DNA of 64,000 nucleotides from Pasteurellaceae bacterium Pebbles2 (GTDB lineage: Bacteria > Pseudomonadota > Gammaproteobacteria > Enterobacterales > Pasteurellaceae): positions 372,001 through 436,000 of the forward strand of contig LVZA01000001.1 in the NCBI GenBank assembly GCA_023101505.1, read 5' to 3'. Position 1 is the stretch's first letter; the number at the start of each line of letters is the position of its first letter. The position numbers and the translations under genes are program-made. Under the pieces are notes generated by a model that did not search any database, was not told the origin of the DNA, and was given only the letters and a program-made list of their open reading frames with translations. Shown here piece by piece: positions 56,454-64,000 of this stretch.

Positions 56454-57017
56454 ATGTTTCGCCAATTTGCATTTTATGCCACCTTATTTCTCAGTATTTT
56501 TGCCACAACTCAGGCTCAGGCAAACCCATTTTCAGTAAGCGAAGAAGAAATTAATGCTTATTTAGCCAAGAAAAATGATGTGCAAGACAAATTTGGGCTA
56601 CCGGGTTTGTTCAGTATGAATTACACCTTGCAAGATTTAACCGCTAAAATTGGCGAAAATAATTCAGGACGTGTGGAAATCAACGGCACATTTGATACTA
56701 ATATTCAAATTCAGCAAAAGAAATTGGCAGGGAAATTAACCGTCGCTTTCGACACCATTCCTTATTACAACCCTGAAAAAGGGGAAGTTTATTTAAGAGA
56801 TTTGCGAATTTTGCGCTGGTCTGGCTCGCCTGAACATTATGTCGCACAATTACAATCAATTATGCCTTTTCTTAGCCAAAGCATTTCAGGCTTACTAAGC
56901 AATGTGCCGATTTATCGCTTAGACGACAGCAAAGTGCGTGATGCACTGATCAAAAAATTTGCCAAAGGCATTGTGGTTGAACAAGGCAGATTATCGCTTG
57001 AAGTCGGTTCACTCTAA
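56454..57017 (+). CDS. YceB-like exported protein, DUF1439
   Basis: 187 residues with a signal peptide ending near TTQAQA, then NPFSVSEEEINAYLAKK. The DUF1439 pattern and tandem beta strands (GRVEINGTFDTNIQIQQKKLAGKLTVAF) resemble E. coli YceB, a lipoprotein, but this one lacks a lipobox cysteine, so it may be free in the periplasm. AAAGG precedes the start. Function unknown. Confidence 0.82.
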   Translation: MFRQFAFYATLFLSIFATTQAQANPFSVSEEEINAYLAKKNDVQDKFGLPGLFSMNYTLQDLTAKIGENNSGRVEINGTFDTNIQIQQKKLAGKLTVAFDTIPYYNPEKGEVYLRDLRILRWSGSPEHYVAQLQSIMPFLSQSISGLLSNVPIYRLDDSKVRDALIKKFAKGIVVEQGRLSLEVGSL

Positions 57018-57037
57018 GCTATTCAAATCCCAAATAG

Positions 57038-57067
57038 AAAGGTGCGTTCAATTTAGAACACACCTTT
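57038..57067. terminator. Bidirectional terminator between the YceB-like gene and cra
   Basis: AAAGGTGCGTTC, loop of six, GAACACACCTTT with one mismatch, followed by T's on the plus strand. Confidence 0.8.
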
Positions 57068-57083
57068 TTTCTTGCTCTTTATA

Positions 57084-58076
57084 TTAACAATTACGAGATA
57101 ACAATTCTCGCTCTAACGGCTTCTGCTCAATGCCGTCGTGTTTTCCTTTATATTCTAAACGATTAAACACCATCTCTAACAATGCATTCACCACACTACT
57201 ATGATTTTGCACGCTGCAAATCACTTTATTTTCAAGTAAATCAAGCATTTCGTGATGACCAAAAGTTGCTATAACCAAATTTTTTGGAATGGATTTATAC
57301 CTTTCAAGCAACACTTGAAATACACCACGTAGCAAAGTAAACGAAGTTACAAAAATCGCATCAGGCAAAGAATTTTGATTTAACCATTGCGCAAAAACTT
57401 CTGCGCCTTGTTGCTTGTGGAATTGCTCAGCATACAAAAACTCTGCCGATTTTGACCGCACTTTTAAGGCTCGACGAAAGCCAGTTTCACGTTCACGGCT
57501 TAAACTTAGCTCAGGCAATGCGCCTAAAAATAAGATTTTTTGCTCTGATTGCAGCAACAAATTATCGGCTAAACGAAAAGCATCTTGCTCATCATTTGCT
57601 AACACATTCAACACGTTATCGCCATAGGCTTTGCGGTCAAAACCAATAATTGGCAAATGTTTTGCCTGTGTTTGATAAAAATCCGACGGTTCAGTTAAAG
57701 CGCTCGACACAATTAGCGCATCAACTTTTCGGTTGAGCAACTGCTTCACGCACGCCATTTCATTTTGTTCATTATCATTAGAACAGCTGATTAACAGCTG
57801 GTAGCCTTTTTCTCGGCAACGATTTTCTAATTGATTGGCAATTTTGGCGTAACTAATATTTTCAAAATCGGGAATAATTAATCCGATTGTATGACTTTTT
57901 CCTACTCGTAAACTAGCCGCTAAAGCGTCAGGTTTGAAATCATATTCTTTAATTAACGCCTTAACCTTGGCTATTGTTTTATCGCTGACACGATATTGTT
58001 TCGCTTTTCCATTCACCACATAACTTGCCGTCGTGCGTGAAACGCCTGCTAACTTGGCTAATTCATCTAACTTCAT
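57084..58076 (-). CDS. cra: LacI-family regulator Cra (FruR)
   Basis: Represses or activates carbon-flow genes; inactivated by fructose 1-phosphate in E. coli. The helix-turn-helix MKLDELAKLAGVSRTTASYVVNGKAKQYRVSDKTI is nearly the E. coli Cra sequence, and the periplasmic-binding-like domain keeps GLIIPDFENISYAKIA and the FLGALPELSLSRERETGFR block. 330 residues. In E. coli it neighbours mraZ; here it does not. Confidence 0.92.
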   Translation of the reverse strand: MKLDELAKLAGVSRTTASYVVNGKAKQYRVSDKTIAKVKALIKEYDFKPDALAASLRVGKSHTIGLIIPDFENISYAKIANQLENRCREKGYQLLISCSNDNEQNEMACVKQLLNRKVDALIVSSALTEPSDFYQTQAKHLPIIGFDRKAYGDNVLNVLANDEQDAFRLADNLLLQSEQKILFLGALPELSLSRERETGFRRALKVRSKSAEFLYAEQFHKQQGAEVFAQWLNQNSLPDAIFVTSFTLLRGVFQVLLERYKSIPKNLVIATFGHHEMLDLLENKVICSVQNHSSVVNALLEMVFNRLEYKGKHDGIEQKPLERELLSRNC

Positions 58077-58167
58077 CGCAACCTCTCAAATGCGCATTAA
58101 GTATCAAGGAGATCGCCACGATTATAAACAGATTAAATCAAATAGATAAAGCATCAATCTTCTGAAA

Positions 58168-58183
58168 TTTGATCCAGATCGCA
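58168..58183. promoter_or_regulatory. CRP-like site upstream of cra
   Basis: TTTGA-TCCAGA-TCGCA: one half close to the TGTGA of CRP sites, the other TCGCA as in the CRP-S half-sites of Pasteurellaceae. About 92 bp before the cra start. Confidence 0.3.
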
Positions 58184-58191
58184 AAATTTCA

Positions 58192-59034
58192 TCAATTAAA
58201 ATGATCTAAACCATATTGATATAAGGCATTTTTCTTATAACCATAAAGCTCCGCTACGATGGCAGCAGCTTTTTTCAATGGCAATTCTTGGCTAATTAAT
58301 TGCAAGGCTTTGATGGCTTGCGGTGCAAATTCTTCTTCCGCTTGGGTTGTATTGCCCTCAATAATCAACACCATTTCGCCTTTTGTGCGGTTATTGTCTT
58401 CCGCTAACCATTGGCGCAAATTCCCCACACTGTCGCCGCTAATCGTTTCCCAAGTTTTGGTAATTTCTCGAGCTAATACCACATAACGATCTGCGCCGAG
58501 AACCAATTCCACATCGGCAAGAGTATCTAAAATGCGGTGCGTGCTTTCATAAAAGATCAAAGTGCGGTCTTCTTTTAGCAGATTTTTTAATTTATCTTGG
58601 CGAGCTTTATTTTTGGCAGGCAAAAAGCCTTCAAAGCAAAAACGGTCGGACGCAATACCCGATGCACAAAGGGCGGTAATCGCCGCACAAGCCCCAGGCA
58701 AAGGCACGACTTTCACGCCTGCTTGGCGGCATTTTCGCACTAAATGAAAACCTGGGTCGCTGATTAAAGGCGTGCCAGCATCTGAAATTAAAGCGATTGT
58801 CGTGCCTTGTTGTAATTTTTCCACCAACAAATCGGCTTTTTGTTGTTCATTATGATCGTGCAAAGCGAAAAATGGCTTTTTAATGCCGTAATGACTTAAT
58901 AATAAACCGCTGTGACGAGTATCTTCCGCTGCGATTAAATCCACTTGCGCAAAGATGTCTAAAGCTCTCTGCGTAATGTCTTGCAAGTTACCAATCGGCG
59001 TTGCAACGATGTATAAAATTCCCGAATTTGTCAT
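58192..59034 (-). CDS. rsmI: 16S rRNA cytidine-1402 2'-O-methyltransferase
   Basis: Methylates C1402 in the ribosomal P site. 280 residues; [19 protein letters not shown], the [11 protein letters not shown] loop, [13 protein letters not shown] and [11 protein letters not shown] are the tetrapyrrole-methylase-like RsmI signatures. Divergent from lpoA, as in E. coli and Haemophilus. Confidence 0.96.
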   Translation of the reverse strand: MTNSGILYIVATPIGNLQDITQRALDIFAQVDLIAAEDTRHSGLLLSHYGIKKPFFALHDHNEQQKADLLVEKLQQGTTIALISDAGTPLISDPGFHLVRKCRQAGVKVVPLPGACAAITALCASGIASDRFCFEGFLPAKNKARQDKLKNLLKEDRTLIFYESTHRILDTLADVELVLGADRYVVLAREITKTWETISGDSVGNLRQWLAEDNNRTKGEMVLIIEGNTTQAEEEFAPQAIKALQLISQELPLKKAAAIVAELYGYKKNALYQYGLDHFN

Positions 59035-59118
59035 TTTGTATCTTCTTTTATTGCTTTTAATTGATGAGAGAAGTAAGATCTATCAATCTTTGTATGATTT
59101 ATGATTGACGGAGCTATT

Positions 59119-60849
59119 ATGACTATTCTATTACAAGGCACGAAATTTAAAAAATATTTAATGCCACTTTTATTCCCCCTGTTATTAGCAGGCTGTACTA
59201 ATTTATTTGGCAGCAACTTCAGCGAAACCTTAAAAAGTGATGCGAATGCGAGTTCAGACTTTTATATGAACAAAATTTCGCAAACGCCTGAAATCGAAGA
59301 TCAACAAACTTACAAATTACTTGCCGCACGTGTTTTAGTGACTGAAAACAAAGTTGCACAAGCCGAAGCCTTATTGGCGGAATTAACCGAATTAACCCCT
59401 GAACAATTATTAGATAAATCCTTAATTGATGCACAAATTTCTGCGGTAAAATCGCAAAATGACAAAGCAGGAATGCAATTAAGTACAATCAATTTAAACT
59501 TATTAAGTCCATCACAAAAAGCACGTTATTATGATGTGGCAGCTCGTGTGGCTGAAAATAAAAATCAGCTGATTGATGCGGTAAAAGCACGTATTCAAAT
59601 TGACAGCTTGTTGACTGATGTACAGAAAAAACAAGAAAATATTGACCGCACTTGGGCATTATTACGCAAAACCAATAAAACTACAGTGAACACACTTTCA
59701 GTCGACGGCGATGTTGCTTTGGGCGGTTGGTTAGCGTTAATCAAAGCCTACAATGACAATTTAAATCAACCAGCACAATTAAGCCAAGCCTTACAAAATT
59801 GGAAAAATGCTTATCCAACACACAGTGCTACTTATTTATTCCCAACAGAATTAAAAGGTTTGCTCAATTTCCAACAAACTCAAGTTAATAAAGTGGCGTT
59901 ATTATTACCCCTCTCAGGCGATGCGCAATTAATCGGTAACACTGTGAAATCAGGTTTTGACAGCGCTCGTGGCGAAAATAATAGCGACATTCAAGTAGAT
60001 GTAATCGACACAATGAGTAACGATATTCCTAGTGCGATTGAACAGGCGAAACAAGCTGGCGCAAGAGCGATTGTTGGTCCATTATTAAAAAATAATGTGG
60101 ACGTGGTGCTAAATAACCCAGCATCAGTGCAAGGTTTAAACGTGCTGGCGTTAAATTCTACAGCAAATGCTCGTGCAGTAGCGCAATTATGTTATTACGG
60201 CTTAGCACCTGAAGATGAAGCAGAATCTGCTGCGGATAAAATGTGGAATGACCACATTCGTGCACCGTTAGTCATTGTGCCACAAACCGATTTAGGGCAA
60301 CGCACCGCAAATGCGTTTAACGTACGTTGGCAACAACTTTCAGGCACTGATGCCAATATTCGCTTCTATAATCAAGCACAAGACATTGCTTTAACCTTAG
60401 AAGAAGGCGCAAGCAAAACCGCACAAGCGATGTATATTGTTGCATTAAGTGAACAATTAGCTGAAATTAAATCAGTTATCGACAACGTTAACCCAAATTT
60501 AAAACTTTATGCAAGTTCACGAGTAAATTCATCAAATAACACGCCAGAATATGTGTTACAAATGAATGGCTTACAATTTAGCGATATTCCATTCTTCAAA
60601 GAAACCGACTCAGCGCAATACAAAAAAATTGAAGCTCAAACCAATGGTGATTATTCACTAATGCGCTTATATGCAATGGGTGCAGATGCTTGGTTATTAA
60701 TCAATAACTTCAATGAGTTACGCCAAGTTCCAGGCTATTCTATCAGCGGTTTAACAGGCAAATTAAGCGCAGGTCCAAACTGTAACGTCGAGCGTGATAT
60801 GACTTGGTTCCAATATCAAGACGGTAGCATTACGACAATCAAAAACTAA
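59119..60849 (+). CDS. lpoA: Penicillin-binding protein activator LpoA
   Basis: Outer-membrane lipoprotein that reaches through the periplasm to switch on PBP1a. The lipobox LLLAGC is near residue 27. An N-terminal helical TPR-like domain (to about residue 250) is followed by a periplasmic-binding-like domain starting at [17 protein letters not shown]. 576 residues, as in H. influenzae. The ATG at 59119 follows GGAG; the ATG at 59101 does not. Confidence 0.95.
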   Translation: MTILLQGTKFKKYLMPLLFPLLLAGCTNLFGSNFSETLKSDANASSDFYMNKISQTPEIEDQQTYKLLAARVLVTENKVAQAEALLAELTELTPEQLLDKSLIDAQISAVKSQNDKAGMQLSTINLNLLSPSQKARYYDVAARVAENKNQLIDAVKARIQIDSLLTDVQKKQENIDRTWALLRKTNKTTVNTLSVDGDVALGGWLALIKAYNDNLNQPAQLSQALQNWKNAYPTHSATYLFPTELKGLLNFQQTQVNKVALLLPLSGDAQLIGNTVKSGFDSARGENNSDIQVDVIDTMSNDIPSAIEQAKQAGARAIVGPLLKNNVDVVLNNPASVQGLNVLALNSTANARAVAQLCYYGLAPEDEAESAADKMWNDHIRAPLVIVPQTDLGQRTANAFNVRWQQLSGTDANIRFYNQAQDIALTLEEGASKTAQAMYIVALSEQLAEIKSVIDNVNPNLKLYASSRVNSSNNTPEYVLQMNGLQFSDIPFFKETDSAQYKKIEAQTNGDYSLMRLYAMGADAWLLINNFNELRQVPGYSISGLTGKLSAGPNCNVERDMTWFQYQDGSITTIKN

Positions 60850-60850
60850 A

Positions 60851-61210
60851 ATGTTTTCCGCTAAACGCCAACAAGGGGCGAGATTTGAACAGCAAGCTCG
60901 CCTTTTTTTAGAGAGCCAAGGTTTACGCTTCGTTGCAGCCAATCAGCAATTCAAATGTGGTGAATTAGACCTGATTATGCTCGATGGCGAAACGATTGTG
61001 TTTGTTGAAGTACGCCAACGCAAAAACGATCATTTTGGATCTGCCATTGAAAGTGTTGATTGGCAAAAACAACAAAAATGGCTTGATGCGGCTAATTTAT
61101 GGTTAATGCAGCGAGAACAAAGCCTTGAAGACGCAAACTGCCGCTTCGATCTCGTCGCTTTTGGTCGCCGAGTTGAAGATATTGAATGGCTACCTAATTT
61201 TCTTGAATAA
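60851..61210 (+). CDS. yraN: YraN-like endonuclease-fold protein (UPF0102)
   Basis: 119 residues, starting one base after lpoA ends. Restriction-endonuclease-like fold with the motif [26 protein letters not shown], in which the usual acidic/EVK-type catalytic residues appear as E-D and E-V-R. Function is not established. Confidence 0.93.
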   Translation: MFSAKRQQGARFEQQARLFLESQGLRFVAANQQFKCGELDLIMLDGETIVFVEVRQRKNDHFGSAIESVDWQKQQKWLDAANLWLMQREQSLEDANCRFDLVAFGRRVEDIEWLPNFLE

Positions 61211-61215
61211 TAACT

Positions 61216-61803
61216 ATGCTAAATAAAATTAATGATCTTTTTGCAGAAAATATCCAAATTCAAATTTCTGCCTCAAAATCTCTTGCTAATAATTTGAGTT
61301 TAGCCACTCAAAATTTAGTTAATTGCCTGCTACGTGGCAATAAAATTATCGTTTGTGGCGCAGGCCGCTCTTACGCTAACGCTCAGTTTTTAGTGGCAAA
61401 TTTACTACACCGCTATGAATTAGAACGCCCAAGTTTTCCCTCTGTCTTGCTTAGCTTAGATAGTGCAATGGGTTCAGCCATCATTTTTGATAACAACCAC
61501 GAAAACCTGTTCCAACGCCAATTTAGTGCCGTTGCACAACAAGGGGATATGCTGATTATTCTCTCCCCTTTTGGCGATGAAGAAGCAATTTTAAATGTAA
61601 TGCACTGCGCTTTCAGCAAAGAAGTTTCGGTTATCGCTCTCACTGGTGATAATTGTGATCACTTGCGTGGTTTGCTCACTGAAAATGATTTAGAAATCTC
61701 TATTCCAAGCAATAAAGAAAGCCGTATTTTGGAAAGCCATCTATTCATTATTAATGCCTTATGTGAGTTAATTGACCACAGCTTATTTGCACAAAATAGT
61801 TGA
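61216..61803 (+). CDS. diaA: DnaA initiator-associating protein DiaA
   Basis: SIS-domain protein that helps DnaA assemble at oriC. VCGAGRSYANAQFLVANLL near residue 50 and GDEEAILN near residue 120 fit the SIS fold; it resembles GmhA but keeps the DiaA context between yraN and dolP. 195 residues. It lacks an obvious isomerase active site. Confidence 0.9.
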   Translation: MLNKINDLFAENIQIQISASKSLANNLSLATQNLVNCLLRGNKIIVCGAGRSYANAQFLVANLLHRYELERPSFPSVLLSLDSAMGSAIIFDNNHENLFQRQFSAVAQQGDMLIILSPFGDEEAILNVMHCAFSKEVSVIALTGDNCDHLRGLLTENDLEISIPSNKESRILESHLFIINALCELIDHSLFAQNS

Positions 61804-61854
61804 CAAATAAATGCACAAATAACACACTAAACACCTTATTTAAGGAGAAATAAA

Positions 61855-62433
61855 ATGAAAAATTTAAAAAAAATTATCGCAATTTTAGGCGCAACCTTAA
61901 TCTTACAAGGCTGTGCCGCTTTAGGGCTCGGATTAGGTGGCGCAGTAGCAACCAAAGTGGGTACTGACCCACGCACAGTCGGTTCACAAGTAGATGATGA
62001 AACGCTCGAATTCAAAGTGTATGATGCCATCAGAAAAGACGAACAAATCAAAGCCGAAGGGCGTGTCGTCGTGGTTTCATACAGCAACCGTGTTCTCTTA
62101 CTTGGTCAAGTGCCTGATGAAAGTTTAAAAGAAGTTGCCACCAGCCTTGCGAAAGGCGTTGAGGGCACGAATGAAGTCTATAACGAAATGCGCACGGGCA
62201 CTCCAATTAACTTCACTCAAAAAAGCCAAGACAGCTGGATCACCACCAAAATCAAATCAGATATTTTGATTAATTCCGCCGTGAAAACCACTGATGTCAA
62301 AGTGATCACTGAAAATAAAGAAGTTTTCTTAATGGGTAACGTTACCCAAGACCAAGGCAACGCTGCTGCAGAAGTGGCTCGTAATGTGTCTGGTGTCGAA
62401 AAAGTAGTGAAAGTATTTAAATACTTAGACTAA
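61855..62433 (+). CDS. dolP: Outer-membrane lipoprotein DolP (YraP)
   Basis: Dual BON-domain lipoprotein that supports outer-membrane integrity and BamA folding at division sites. The lipobox LQGC is at residues 17-20. BON1 is about residues 45-110 (RVVVVSYSNRVLLLGQVPDE) and BON2 about 118-190 (SWITTKIKSDILINSAVKTTDVKVITENKEVFLMGNV). 192 residues. AAGGAG precedes the start. Confidence 0.95.
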   Translation: MKNLKKIIAILGATLILQGCAALGLGLGGAVATKVGTDPRTVGSQVDDETLEFKVYDAIRKDEQIKAEGRVVVVSYSNRVLLLGQVPDESLKEVATSLAKGVEGTNEVYNEMRTGTPINFTQKSQDSWITTKIKSDILINSAVKTTDVKVITENKEVFLMGNVTQDQGNAAAEVARNVSGVEKVVKVFKYLD

Positions 62434-62448
62434 AATCACGCAATTTTG

Positions 62449-62486
62449 AACCGCACTTTCACGCATCTTCGTAAAGTGCGGTTTTA
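62449..62486 (+). terminator. USS-dyad terminator after dolP
   Basis: AACCGCACTTT and AAAGTGCGGTT pair around 13 bases, followed by TTATTTA. Confidence 0.75.
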
Positions 62487-62515
62487 TTTATGACAATTTT
62501 CAAAAAGGATAAACT

Positions 62516-63178
62516 ATGTCAACTATCAGCAAACAACAAGTTCTTGACGCATTTCATTTCCGCTCTGCTTGTCGCTATTACGACCCAAGCAAAAAAATTC
62601 CCAAAGAAGATATGGATTATATTCTTGAATTAGCGCGCCTTTCGCCAAGCTCTGTCGGCTCTGAACCGTGGAAATTTCTCGTCATCCAAAACCCAGCCTT
62701 GCGTGAAAAAATTCACCCAGTAGCGTGGGGCATTAAGCACCCAGTGCAAGAAGCAAGCCATTTAGTCATTATCTTAGCCAAACGAAATGCACGCTATGAC
62801 AGCGAATTTTTCCGTGTTTCCTTACAAAAACGTGGCTTAACCGCCGAACAAATGGAAGCAACATTAGCTCGCTACCAAACATTCCAACGTGATGACATCA
62901 AAATCCTAGAAAGCGACCGCACTCTATTCGACTGGTGCAGCAAACAAACTTACATCGCTTTAGCTAATATGATGACAGGCGCAGCACTCATCGGCATCGA
63001 CAGCTGTCCAATCGAAGGCTTCAACTACGACGCAGTCAACCAAATTCTCACCGAAGAAGGCTTACTCGATCCACAAGAATATGGCGTATCTTGTATGGTA
63101 ACTTTCGGCTACCGAGCCAAAGAAATCACACAAAAATACCGCAAACCAGCAGAAGAAACCATCAGCTGGATTGAATAA
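62516..63178 (+). CDS. NAD(P)H-dependent nitroreductase
   Basis: 220 residues of the NfsB-like fold. The N-terminal FHFRSACRYYDPSKKIPKEDMDYILELARLSPSSVGSEPWKF holds the FMN-binding Arg and Ser residues; GAALIGIDSCPIEGFNYDAVNQIL is the central segment and the C-terminal MVTFGYRAKEITQKYRKP completes the fold. A homologue is annotated as putative nitroreductase in H. influenzae. Physiological substrate unknown. AAGGA before the ATG. Confidence 0.92.
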   Translation: MSTISKQQVLDAFHFRSACRYYDPSKKIPKEDMDYILELARLSPSSVGSEPWKFLVIQNPALREKIHPVAWGIKHPVQEASHLVIILAKRNARYDSEFFRVSLQKRGLTAEQMEATLARYQTFQRDDIKILESDRTLFDWCSKQTYIALANMMTGAALIGIDSCPIEGFNYDAVNQILTEEGLLDPQEYGVSCMVTFGYRAKEITQKYRKPAEETISWIE

Positions 63179-63180
63179 TA

Positions 63181-63222
63181 AAAAGTGCGGTGCAAAAACT
63201 TGTGATTTTTACACCGCACTTT
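63181..63222. terminator. USS-dyad bidirectional terminator
   Basis: AAAAGTGCGGTGCAAAAA, loop, TTTTTACACCGCACTTTT between the converging nitroreductase and glpQ genes. Confidence 0.85.
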
Positions 63223-63226
63223 TCAA

Positions 63227-64000
63227 TTATTTCTTACGCAAAAACTCTACTGCGGTGTCAGGGAAGTCGGTGAAAATCCCTGTCGCACCTGATTTATTTA
63301 ATAATGTGTCATACATTTCGTCAACATTACTAAAGAAGTTTGGTAACGCATCTTTGCGCACGGTGTAAGGGTGAACTTCAAGTTTGGTTGTGGCTAAATC
63401 TTGCACCATTGGAGTTAATTTCACATCGCCCAATTTAGATGCTTTGTCGTCCACCAGCATATACCAACCAGGCCCTACACCGTCAGCATATTTCGCTACT
63501 TCTTGCATTGCACCTGGTTTGAAGAACCAATCATAATTGTAATTCACCCATTTACCTGAAGCATCTTTTTCTTCCGTTTCGTGCCAATCGGTATAAGCCA
63601 CTAATTGAACTAATTTTAAATCCATTCCTAATTTAGGTAATAATTCAGTTTTAATGCGTTTTAGTTCATTGAAATCAAAGGTTTGTAAATAAATACGATC
63701 TGATTTTTCATCATAACCATATTTTTTCAAGATTTTTAACGTTTCAAGGGCAATATCTTTGCCATTTTGGTGATGCAACCACGGTGCTTTAATTTCAGGA
63801 TAAATCCCAATTTTTTTACCCGTAGATTTTTCTAAACCTTGAATAAACTCCAATTCATCTTCTAAAGTGTGAATGGTGAAATGCGATTTCCACATTGGGA
63901 AACGATTTGGATAAACCTGCACTTGTTTGCCGTTTTCCATTTTGAAATTCTCTGTCATTTCTAAACTTTGAATTTCTTTTAGCGTAAAATCAACCACATA
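63227..64000 (-). CDS. glpQ: Glycerophosphodiester phosphodiesterase (protein D), start outside the window
   Basis: The C-terminal 257 residues or so of the GlpQ/protein D lipoprotein that hydrolyses glycerophosphodiesters and scavenges choline from the host. GIYPEIKAPWLHHQ near the cut end, YLQTFDFNELKRIK, WVNYNYDWFFKPGAM, ADGVGPGWYMLV, EVHPYTVRKDALP and TGIFTDFPDTAVEFL align with H. influenzae protein D. The substitutions against protein D are frequent. The frame runs off the window edge at 64000. Confidence 0.95.
   Translation of the reverse strand, partial: YVVDFTLKEIQSLEMTENFKMENGKQVQVYPNRFPMWKSHFTIHTLEDELEFIQGLEKSTGKKIGIYPEIKAPWLHHQNGKDIALETLKILKKYGYDEKSDRIYLQTFDFNELKRIKTELLPKLGMDLKLVQLVAYTDWHETEEKDASGKWVNYNYDWFFKPGAMQEVAKYADGVGPGWYMLVDDKASKLGDVKLTPMVQDLATTKLEVHPYTVRKDALPNFFSNVDEMYDTLLNKSGATGIFTDFPDTAVEFLRKK

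Noticed and set aside
61216-61803. Phosphoheptose isomerase GmhA
   Set aside because: The SIS fold is similar, but the position between yraN and dolP and the length fit DiaA.

Overview
The window comes from a Pasteurellaceae chromosome in the Haemophilus/Aggregatibacter group. The evidence is the dense scatter of the Haemophilus-type DNA uptake core AAGTGCGGT and its complement, inside genes and as paired dyads at gene ends. Gene content also fits: a protein D (GlpQ) homologue, an Hia/Hsf-like trimeric autotransporter, and blocks such as prfB-dsbC-recJ-mtnN, slt-trpR-mtgA, alr-dnaB and rsmI-lpoA-yraN-diaA-dolP. The protein D homologue differs at many positions from the H. influenzae sequence as I remember it, so I do not assign a species.

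Layout. 1-4.8 kb: prfB (cut by the window edge, with its programmed frameshift), dsbC, recJ, a DsbA-like thiol protein and mtnN. 4.8-24.3 kb: one complete formate hydrogenlyase-2 locus. hyfABCDEFGHIJ, hycI and the selenocysteine gene fdhF lie on the minus strand, hypF diverges from hyfA, and hypBDE lies on the minus strand. Nearly identical USS hairpins stand at both borders of this block, and FNR-like boxes stand in front of hypB and between hyfA and hypF. hypA, hypC, a HyfR/FhlA regulator and a formate channel are not in the window. 24.3-28.6 kb: acyP, yccT, mgsA, yccF and yccS, which echoes the E. coli ycc neighbourhood. 28.6-32.4 kb: slt, trpR and mtgA with a TrpR operator, then a RelE/Xre toxin-antitoxin pair. 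32.6-38.6 kb: pgi and a 1292-residue trimeric autotransporter with eight perfect 11-bp tandem repeats upstream. 38.8-47.1 kb: alr, dnaB, aroG (with a second TrpR operator), lolE, a frameshifted lolD, a nested inverted-repeat element, lolC and a hydroxyacid dehydrogenase. 47.3-56.1 kb: tyrS, truB, rbfA, two orphan envelope proteins, infB, nusA, rimP and initiator tRNA. 56.1-64 kb: a tiny glycine-rich lipoprotein, a YceB-like protein, cra, rsmI, lpoA, yraN, diaA, dolP, a nitroreductase and the 3' part of glpQ.

How it works together. FdhF oxidises formate. Electrons pass through the HyfA/HyfH iron-sulfur proteins to the HyfG/HyfI nickel-iron hydrogenase, which is anchored by the HyfBCDEF membrane arm. 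HypBDEF and HycI build and process the active site. The rest of the window is mainly housekeeping (translation, replication restart, cell wall and lipoprotein sorting) with three likely variable surface or regulatory loci: the adhesin with its promoter repeats, the polyA-spaced promoter at 50.1 kb, and the G-tract in lolD.
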